Shown piece after piece: positions 57,869-64,000 of a stretch of 64,000 nucleotides of DNA (the stretch's first letter is position 1; each line of letters opens with the position of its first letter). Position numbers and translations under genes: made by a program. The notes under the pieces are model-generated. The model saw only the letters and a program-made list of their open reading frames with translations. It did no database searches and was not told the DNA's origin. The DNA is from an uncultured Roseobacter sp. (GTDB lineage: Bacteria > Pseudomonadota > Alphaproteobacteria > Rhodobacterales > Rhodobacteraceae): NCBI RefSeq assembly GCF_947491795.1, contig NZ_CANLKW010000001.1, positions 930,001-994,000 of the forward strand. The letters are read 5' to 3'.

Positions 57869-59299
57869 CTATTCCACGTCCAGCGGGGCATGTCCCATTT
57901 TGCGGATGGCGTCAACGATCAGCGCCAGTTTCATGCTGAGCGATCCTTTGGCCAGAACCACGTCGCCGCTGTCCAGATGTCGTTTGAGCCGGGGCACGGC
58001 CTCGGCAGCGGTGGCGAACCACTCGCCGCGCTGTGCCTCGGGCAGCAGGTGATAGAGCGATTTCATCAGCGGGCCGATGCAGTGGATCACGTCGATCTGC
58101 TGCGTGGCGGGCAGATGGGCAAGACCTGCGTGCAGGGCCTGCGCGTCCGGTCCCAGCTCTTTCATGTCGCCCAGAAAGGCGATGCGCCGGCCCTTGGAGA
58201 CGCGGCCGATGTCGTGTTTTACCTCTGCTGCGGCCAGCACTTCGAGCGCGGCTGCCATGGAGGTCGGATTGGCGTTATAGCTGTCATCAATCAGATCGAG
58301 GGTCATCCCGGTCTCGACCGCATCGAGCAGGATCGTCTCGCGCACGCCGCGCCCCTTGTAGGGGGTCCAGCGCCCCAGTGCGGCGACGGCCAGCGCCATG
58401 TCGAGCCGCAGTGCCGCCATCACCGCCAGCGCCCCCAGCGCGTTGAGGGCAAAATGCCGTCCCGGCGTGCTGAGTTTATAGAGCAGCGGCTCCTGGCCCA
58501 TGGTGGCCTGGACCACGGTGCTGTTGCCCTGAAGTGTCGCCCGCACCAGCCGGAAATCATGCCCGTGCTCGCCAAAGCCGATGTCCCGCAGCTTGCAGTC
58601 CAGGGCCCTGGCCATCAGGATCGCGGAGGTCTCGACATCGCTGTTGAGCACGGCAATACCGCCGGGCACCACACCCTCAAAGATCGAGGCCTTTTCCACG
58701 GCGATCCCGGTGATATCGTCAAAGGCCTCCAGATGGGCGGCGGCCACGGTGGTCACCAGCGCCACATGGGGTTGGGCCATTTTCGACAGGGGGGCGATTT
58801 CGCCGGGGTGGTTCATGCCGATCTCGATGACAGCAAATTCGGTGTCCGCGGGCATGCGCGCCAGCGTCAGCGGCACGCCCCAGTGGTTGTTATAGCTGGC
58901 GACAGATGCATGGGCGCGGCCTTGATAGGACAGCATGGCCAGCAGCATCTCTTTGGTCGAGGTCTTGCCGACACTGCCGGTAATGCCTACAACCTGGCCC
59001 TGCATACGCGCGCGCCCTGCCCGGCCCAGATCTTCAAGGCCTGCCAGAACATCGTCCATAATCAGCAGCGGTGCGTCGGCGGGGACATCATCGGGCACAT
59101 GGGACACCAGGGCAGCGGCGGCCCCTTTCTCCAGCGCCTGAGCCACAAAATCGTGCCCGTCGCGCACGTCCTTCAGCGCTACAAAAAGATCGCCAGCCTC
59201 CAGAGTACGGGTATCAATGGACACACCCGTGGCGGCCCAGTCCGTTGTGGCGCGCCCGCCGGTGGCAGCGGCGGCCTCTGCTGCGGTCCAGAGTGTCAT
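57869..59299 (-). CDS. murF: UDP-MurNAc-tripeptide--D-Ala-D-Ala ligase
   Basis: A 476-residue Mur ligase with ATP loop TGSVGKTS at 107-114, EIGMNHPGEI, and DDSYNANPTSM. It joins D-Ala-D-Ala to the tripeptide. It overlaps murE by 4 bases. Confidence 0.97.
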   Translation of the reverse strand: MTLWTAAEAAAATGGRATTDWAATGVSIDTRTLEAGDLFVALKDVRDGHDFVAQALEKGAAAALVSHVPDDVPADAPLLIMDDVLAGLEDLGRAGRARMQGQVVGITGSVGKTSTKEMLLAMLSYQGRAHASVASYNNHWGVPLTLARMPADTEFAVIEIGMNHPGEIAPLSKMAQPHVALVTTVAAAHLEAFDDITGIAVEKASIFEGVVPGGIAVLNSDVETSAILMARALDCKLRDIGFGEHGHDFRLVRATLQGNSTVVQATMGQEPLLYKLSTPGRHFALNALGALAVMAALRLDMALAVAALGRWTPYKGRGVRETILLDAVETGMTLDLIDDSYNANPTSMAAALEVLAAAEVKHDIGRVSKGRRIAFLGDMKELGPDAQALHAGLAHLPATQQIDVIHCIGPLMKSLYHLLPEAQRGEWFATAAEAVPRLKRHLDSGDVVLAKGSLSMKLALIVDAIRKMGHAPLDVE

Positions 59300-60777
59300 G
59301 CGAACCTCCCGTCCAGTGCAGAGACGGCCACGCTGGCCTGTTCCGCGTCATCAAAGGGCAGCACATCATCACCGACGATCTGGCCCGTCTCGTGCCCCTT
59401 GCCCGCGATGAGCAGCGCGTCGCCCGGCCCCAGAGCGTCGACACCGCGCAGAATGGCCTCGGCCCGGTCGCCCACTTCCAGCGCGTCTGGGGCGCCCAGA
59501 AGCACCGACGCGCGGATGCTCGCCGGGTCCTCGCTGCGCGGGTTGTCGTCGGTGACGATGACCAGATCAGCGTGATCCGCCGCCGCCTGCCCCATCAGCG
59601 GCCGTTTGGTCGCGTCCCGGTCCCCGCCCGCGCCGACAATCGCCACCAGCCGCCCCAGAACATGCGGGCGCAGGGCGCGCAGGGCCGTCTCTACCGCATC
59701 AGGCGTATGGGCATAATCAACAAAGACAGCCGCCCCGTTTTCTCGGGTTGCGGCAAGCTGCATCCGGCCACGGACCGTTTCGAGATCTTCGAAGGTATCA
59801 AAGACATGGCCCGGGTCCTCGCCGCAGGCGATGACCAGTGCGGCGGCCATCATCACGTTTTCGGCCTGGAATTCCCCGATCAGGCCCAGGCGTTTGACAT
59901 AGGTTTTGTCCAGATGGCGAAAGGCAACCGTCTGCCCGGTCGCATCGACAAGGATGTTGCCCAGATGAAAGTCGCCGATCCGCCGTCCGACACTGACCAC
60001 CGGGCAGTTGCGCGCTGTTGCGATGGCCGCCATGTCTGTGCCCCGGTCCGCTTCGATGTTGATCACGGCTTTGGCGTCTTCGGGCAGGACCCGCGCGAAA
60101 AGACCCGCCTTGGCGTCAAAGTAACCCTCGAAGGTTTCGTGATAGTCCAGGTGGTCCTGGGTGAAATTGGTAAAGCCCGCAGCGCGCAGCGTCACGCCAT
60201 CCAGCCGGCGCTGGTCGAGCCCGTGAGAAGAGGCCTCCATCGCGGCATGGGTCACCCCGTTGGAGGCCGCATCCGCCAGCGCGCGGTGCAGCGTAATGGG
60301 ATCGGGCGTTGTGTGAACCAGAGGCGCGGCCCAGGCCCCTTCAACGCCTGTGGTGCCCAGATTGACCGCCGAATGACCCAGCAGCGTCCAGATCTGGCGC
60401 ACAAAGCTGGTGACAGAGGTTTTGCCGTTGGTGCCGGTCACCGCGACCAGGGTTTCTGGCTGCGCGCCGAACCAGAGTGCTGCGGTGCGGGCCAGGGTTT
60501 CGCGCGGCGCGGTGGTGACCACAAGTGCCGCGTCGCTGCTCTCCAGTGCGTCGCGGGCCAGTGCGGCGCCCTCAGCATCTGTCAGAACGGCGCTTGCCCC
60601 GGCCTCCAGCACCGCATCTACATAGGCGGCACCGTGGGCCTTTACCCCTGGCAGGGCGGCAAAGAGATAGCCCTCGCGCACCTCGCGGCTGTCCGAGGCG
60701 AGCCCCGTGATCCGCGGGTTGCGCCCTTTCGCGGCAGTGAGCCCGAGCGTCGAAAGCAGTGTCTGGTCTTCGCGCAT
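59296..60777 (-). CDS. murE: UDP-MurNAc-L-Ala-D-Glu--meso-diaminopimelate ligase
   Basis: A 493-residue Mur ligase. The ATP loop TGTNGKT is at 114-120. The DDNPR motif near residue 410 is the one seen in enzymes that add meso-diaminopimelate rather than lysine, consistent with a Gram-negative wall. Confidence 0.97.
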   Translation of the reverse strand: MREDQTLLSTLGLTAAKGRNPRITGLASDSREVREGYLFAALPGVKAHGAAYVDAVLEAGASAVLTDAEGAALARDALESSDAALVVTTAPRETLARTAALWFGAQPETLVAVTGTNGKTSVTSFVRQIWTLLGHSAVNLGTTGVEGAWAAPLVHTTPDPITLHRALADAASNGVTHAAMEASSHGLDQRRLDGVTLRAAGFTNFTQDHLDYHETFEGYFDAKAGLFARVLPEDAKAVINIEADRGTDMAAIATARNCPVVSVGRRIGDFHLGNILVDATGQTVAFRHLDKTYVKRLGLIGEFQAENVMMAAALVIACGEDPGHVFDTFEDLETVRGRMQLAATRENGAAVFVDYAHTPDAVETALRALRPHVLGRLVAIVGAGGDRDATKRPLMGQAAADHADLVIVTDDNPRSEDPASIRASVLLGAPDALEVGDRAEAILRGVDALGPGDALLIAGKGHETGQIVGDDVLPFDDAEQASVAVSALDGRFA

Positions 60778-60795
60778 GGCCCCCGCCTTTTGCGA

Positions 60796-62571
60796 TCAGT
60801 TTGAGGTCAGCTTTATATCGGTCACGGGCGCGGGTTCAACGCCTGGTCTGAGACCCAGCAGCGGCGCGACGCGACGGATCATCTCGGCGGCGACGGGCAC
60901 GGCTGTCCATCCGGCGGTGCGGCGCGGCTCGTCGCCGGTGGTATCGACCGGTTCATCGAGCGTGACAATCAGCACATAGCGCGGATCGTGGGCGGGAAAG
61001 ACGGAGGCAAAAGTGGCGATCACCTTGTCCTCGTAATAGCCGCCCTGCGGGCGCGGTTTGTCGGCAGTGCCGGTCTTGCCGCCCACCGCATAGCCTTCGA
61101 CCTCGCCAAAGCTGGCAGTGCCTTCGGTGACCACACGGCGCAGCATGCGGCGCGCCTCGGCAGCCGAGCGTTCGGTGAAAACACGCTCGCCCAGACGCGG
61201 GCCGTTCTGTTTGAGGATGGTGGGCTGCACCTTGTAGCCGCCGTTGGCAATGGCTGCATAACCGGCGGCCAGATGCATGGGCGAGGTGGACAGACCGTGG
61301 CCATAGGAAATGGTCATGGCGCTCAGCTCGGACCAGTTTTTGGGCAGGAGCGGCTTGCCCCCTGCGGCCTCGACAATCTCGAAACCGGTGGCCTCCAGCA
61401 TGCCCAGCTTTTTGAGAAAGGCGCGCTGCCGCTCCACGCCGATCTGCTGGGCCAGACGTGCCGTGCCGATGTTGGAGCTTTTCACGATGATCTTGGAGAC
61501 CGACATCTCGTTGCCGTAGTTGCGGAAATCCCGGATGCGGAATTTGCCCCAGCGCAGCGGGCCCCGGGTATCGATCACTGTGTCAGCATTCACCAGACCA
61601 AGGTCCATCGCCTGGGCCGCTGTGAAAATCTTGAAGGTCGAGCCCAGCTCATAGACGCCCTGCACCGACCGGTTGAACAGCGGGCTGTCAGAGGCGTCGC
61701 CGGTGGCCTCCGGGCGCGGACGGCGGTTGGGATCGAAGCTGGGGAGCGAGACGACGCTGACCACTTCGCCGGTGTGCACATCCATCAGAACAGAGGTGGC
61801 CCCCTTGGCATTCATCAGCTTCATTCCGCCATAGAGCACACGTTCGGCGGCCGCCTGGACGGTCAGATCCAGAGACAGCTGTAACTGGCCGTTGGCCGGG
61901 TCCCGCAGGTAGTCATCAAAGTATTTCTCGACCCCCGCAACGCCGATCACCTCGGCTGCGTTCACACCTTCTTTGCCATAGCTCGCCCCGCCCAGCACGT
62001 GCGCCGCCAGCGCCCCATTGGGGTAAAGGCGCATGTCACGGGCACCAAAGAGCAGACCCGGATCGCCGATCTCGTGCACGGCCTGCATCTGCTCGGGGCT
62101 TATTTTCCGCTTTATCCACAGGAACTTGCGGGTGCCGGTGAAGTTTTCCAGCAACTCCTTTTCGTCGAGATCCGGAAAGATTGCCACCAGTTCACGGGCG
62201 GCATGCGCCGGGTCCACCATCTGGGGCGGCTGGGCATAAAGCGCGTGGGTCTCAAAGTTCGTGGCCAGCAGGTTGCCGTGCCTGTCGATGATATCGGCAC
62301 GTGCCGCGTGGATCACGGAACCGGGGGCCTCGGCGCGCGGCTCGCGCGGCTCGGACGTGGCCATCATGCCCATGCGGGCCCCGACGACCATAAAGGCGCA
62401 CAGAAAGAAGAACCCGAGGATCAGCAGACGCCCTTCGGCCCGCTGACGGGCGTGATCGCGCATCTGTTCGTGACGGATATGGATGTTCTCGCGCTCGATC
62501 GCATCGGGGTTTTCGCCTTTGGCGCGCGCATCAAGAATACGGGCAAGCGGACGCAGGGGGGTACGGATCAT
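60796..62571 (-). CDS. ftsI: Septal peptidoglycan transpeptidase FtsI (PBP3)
   Basis: A 591-residue class B penicillin-binding protein with one membrane helix at about 49-66, then the pedestal and the transpeptidase domain. The active-site STFK is at 311-314, SSN in VKSSNIGTARL, and KTGTAD near residue 496. It starts inside the ftsL stop (ATGA). Works with FtsW. Confidence 0.97.
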   Translation of the reverse strand: MIRTPLRPLARILDARAKGENPDAIERENIHIRHEQMRDHARQRAEGRLLILGFFFLCAFMVVGARMGMMATSEPREPRAEAPGSVIHAARADIIDRHGNLLATNFETHALYAQPPQMVDPAHAARELVAIFPDLDEKELLENFTGTRKFLWIKRKISPEQMQAVHEIGDPGLLFGARDMRLYPNGALAAHVLGGASYGKEGVNAAEVIGVAGVEKYFDDYLRDPANGQLQLSLDLTVQAAAERVLYGGMKLMNAKGATSVLMDVHTGEVVSVVSLPSFDPNRRPRPEATGDASDSPLFNRSVQGVYELGSTFKIFTAAQAMDLGLVNADTVIDTRGPLRWGKFRIRDFRNYGNEMSVSKIIVKSSNIGTARLAQQIGVERQRAFLKKLGMLEATGFEIVEAAGGKPLLPKNWSELSAMTISYGHGLSTSPMHLAAGYAAIANGGYKVQPTILKQNGPRLGERVFTERSAAEARRMLRRVVTEGTASFGEVEGYAVGGKTGTADKPRPQGGYYEDKVIATFASVFPAHDPRYVLIVTLDEPVDTTGDEPRRTAGWTAVPVAAEMIRRVAPLLGLRPGVEPAPVTDIKLTSN

Positions 62572-62930
62572 TGCAGCACCTCTCCGGCCTGTTCCGCGCC
62601 AAGGCTGGAAACATCGACCGCATTTTCAATTTCGATAATCGGATCAGGGGGATAAGCGACCTGATCCACATTGCCAAACTGGTCAGGGCGCAGCGGCAAC
62701 AAACCCAGCCTGTCAAAGTTGATATCCGCCAGATCGCGCAGACGGTCGGGACGGTTCAGATAGGCCCATTCGGCGCGCAGGACCGCCAGACGTTCATGCG
62801 CCTCGAGGATGTCCTGGCGCAGATCGCGCGTTTCGGCCAGCGCTCCCTGCGTGGCATAGTTTTCACGGTAGGCCCAGAACGCCAGACCAATCACACTGAG
62901 CGTGGTGAGGATATAGAGGAACGTACGCAT
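62568..62930 (-). CDS. ftsL: Cell division protein FtsL
   Basis: A 120-residue bitopic protein with an N-terminal helix (TFLYILTTLSVIGLAFWAY) and a periplasmic coiled coil (LRQDILEAHERLAVLRAEWAYL). FtsL with FtsB activates FtsW-FtsI. The start overlaps the rsmH stop by one base. Confidence 0.92.
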   Translation of the reverse strand: MRTFLYILTTLSVIGLAFWAYRENYATQGALAETRDLRQDILEAHERLAVLRAEWAYLNRPDRLRDLADINFDRLGLLPLRPDQFGNVDQVAYPPDPIIEIENAVDVSSLGAEQAGEVLQ

Positions 62931-63922
62931 CAGATCACCTCTCTGACCACCGGCATGCCGATGGATTTTGCATCAATGTCGCCCGCCGGAGCATCGGTGC
63001 GCACGGCGACCCGCAAACGGGCAGAACGGGCGCGCGGATTAGCGGCGGTCTCGGCTTCGTCTGCCGAAATGGCCTTGCGCGACGGTTGCGTGAACTGCGG
63101 CGCATCCCGGTGGGTTTCCGGCGCAAAGCGGTTGGCATTGCCCCCCGCCCCGCTCCGCGCTGTCAGAAAACGTTTCACCATCCGGTCCTCGACCGAATGA
63201 AAGGTCACAACGGCCAGCCAGCCCCCTGGTTTCAGCGCACGTTCCGCCGCCATAAGGCCCTGAAAAAGCTCCCCATATTCGTCATTCACCGCGATCCGAA
63301 GCGCCTGGAAACTGCGTGTTGCGGGATGCGACTGTCCGGGTTTTGCCCGGGGCAGGCAGCCTTCGATAATGCCCGCCAGTCGCAGGGTGGTGGAGATGGG
63401 CTCCAGCGCGCGTTCGCGGGCGATTGCCTTTGCAATTCGGCGGCTGGCGCGCTCTTCGCCGTACTGGAACAGGATGTTGGCGATGACCTCCTCTGAGGCC
63501 TCGTTGACGATATCGGCGGCCGAAAGACCTTCCTGGCTCATCCGCATGTCAAGCGGGCCGTCGCGCATGAACGAAAAGCCCCGTTCTGCCAGATCAAGCT
63601 GCATGGAGGAGACGCCGAGATCGAGCACGACCCCGTCCAGATCCGCAGCATAGCTGTCCATCGCAGAGAAAACGCCGCGCTGCTGCACCAGGCGGTCACC
63701 GTAGGCTGCCGCCCAGTCAGCGGCCATCTCAAAAGCCAGCGGGTCGCGGTCCACCGCAATAACGCGCGCAGCACCTGCATCCAGCAGGCCACGGGTATAC
63801 CCGCCAGCCCCAAAGGTGCCATCGAGCCATGTGCCGGTAACGGGTGAAACGGCATTCAGGATTGCGGGCAGCAGTACGGGAATATGCGGGGCAGACCTGT
63901 CAGATTTGGCCGCAGCAGCCAT
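62930..63922 (-). CDS. rsmH: 16S rRNA (cytosine(1402)-N4)-methyltransferase
   Basis: A 330-residue SAM methyltransferase. [13 protein letters not shown] is the opening, [16 protein letters not shown] the SAM loop, and [16 protein letters not shown] the family signature. It modifies C1402 in the 30S decoding centre. It starts 3 bases after the mraZ stop. Confidence 0.97.
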   Translation of the reverse strand: MAAAAKSDRSAPHIPVLLPAILNAVSPVTGTWLDGTFGAGGYTRGLLDAGAARVIAVDRDPLAFEMAADWAAAYGDRLVQQRGVFSAMDSYAADLDGVVLDLGVSSMQLDLAERGFSFMRDGPLDMRMSQEGLSAADIVNEASEEVIANILFQYGEERASRRIAKAIARERALEPISTTLRLAGIIEGCLPRAKPGQSHPATRSFQALRIAVNDEYGELFQGLMAAERALKPGGWLAVVTFHSVEDRMVKRFLTARSGAGGNANRFAPETHRDAPQFTQPSRKAISADEAETAANPRARSARLRVAVRTDAPAGDIDAKSIGMPVVREVI

Positions 63923-63925
63923 GAC

Positions 63926-64000
63926 CTACTCCCCTTGTTTCCCATCGAGGAATACCAGCGGATCAAAATCCTCCGGCAGCTCATCCAGCCATGCGTCGGT
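63926..64000 (-). CDS. mraZ: Transcriptional regulator MraZ (C-terminal 24 residues only)
   Basis: Only the last 24 codons and TAG are visible; the gene continues past the right edge. The ending WLDELPEDFDPLVFLDG matches the C-terminal tail of roseobacter MraZ, and the position before rsmH is the expected one. MraZ is a dcw repressor. Confidence 0.85.
   Translation of the reverse strand, partial: TDAWLDELPEDFDPLVFLDGKQGE

Overview
This window is a stretch of chromosome from a high-GC alphaproteobacterium, most probably a member of the Roseobacter group of the Rhodobacteraceae. The reasons are the layout of the division and cell wall (dcw) cluster, with two small DUF2484-type proteins between murC and murB, a fused PntA, CobS and CobT side by side, a malate synthase G next to a GlcG-like protein, and the overall protein flavour. 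No rRNA, tRNA, CRISPR array, insertion sequence or complete prophage was found. Nearly every base is used, and most operons are joined by 1-base or 4-base start/stop overlaps.

Positions 1-8280 hold a dipeptide-type ABC importer. The binding protein and two permeases run rightward. A fused double ATPase, an M20 deacetylase (ArgE-like) and a FAD oxidoreductase cut by the left edge run leftward. This looks like uptake plus breakdown of an N-substituted amino acid or short peptide. Positions 8502-18962 carry a DUF3422 membrane protein, the proton-pumping transhydrogenase pntAB, a VOC protein with a small methyltransferase, a short-chain dehydrogenase, a glutamine-amidotransferase-type hydrolase, glcG-glcB, and two tiny coupled genes, one of them a 57-residue DUF2256 protein.

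Positions 19070-29582 contain pepN, a second dehydrogenase, a lytic transglycosylase, two uncharacterised genes, gatB, a three-gene operon with an XRE regulator and an operator-like promoter, a thioesterase, a DUF4177-type protein and bolA. Positions 29658-36235 contain a J-domain protein, cobS and cobT (cobaltochelatase subunits) with a racemase-like gene between them that lacks the usual catalytic cysteines, an M24 aminopeptidase and a DUF427 protein.

Positions 36243-64000 are an almost complete leftward dcw region, in transcription order: mraZ (its end only), rsmH, ftsL, ftsI, murE, murF, mraY, murD, ftsW, murG, murC, two DUF2484 genes, murB, ddl, ftsQ, ftsA, ftsZ, lpxC, bamD, recN and a ClC channel. 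It is broken in two places by rightward genes: a HI0933-type flavoprotein between ftsW and murD, and an AT-richer insertion between murD and mraY with an acetyltransferase, a small orphan protein, a decayed gene fragment and an 11-bp tandem repeat. I did not find a clearly new biological system. The best leads are the murD/mraY insertion with its repeats, the XRE three-gene operon, the cysteine-less racemase, and a sequence element shared by two distant intercistronic spaces.
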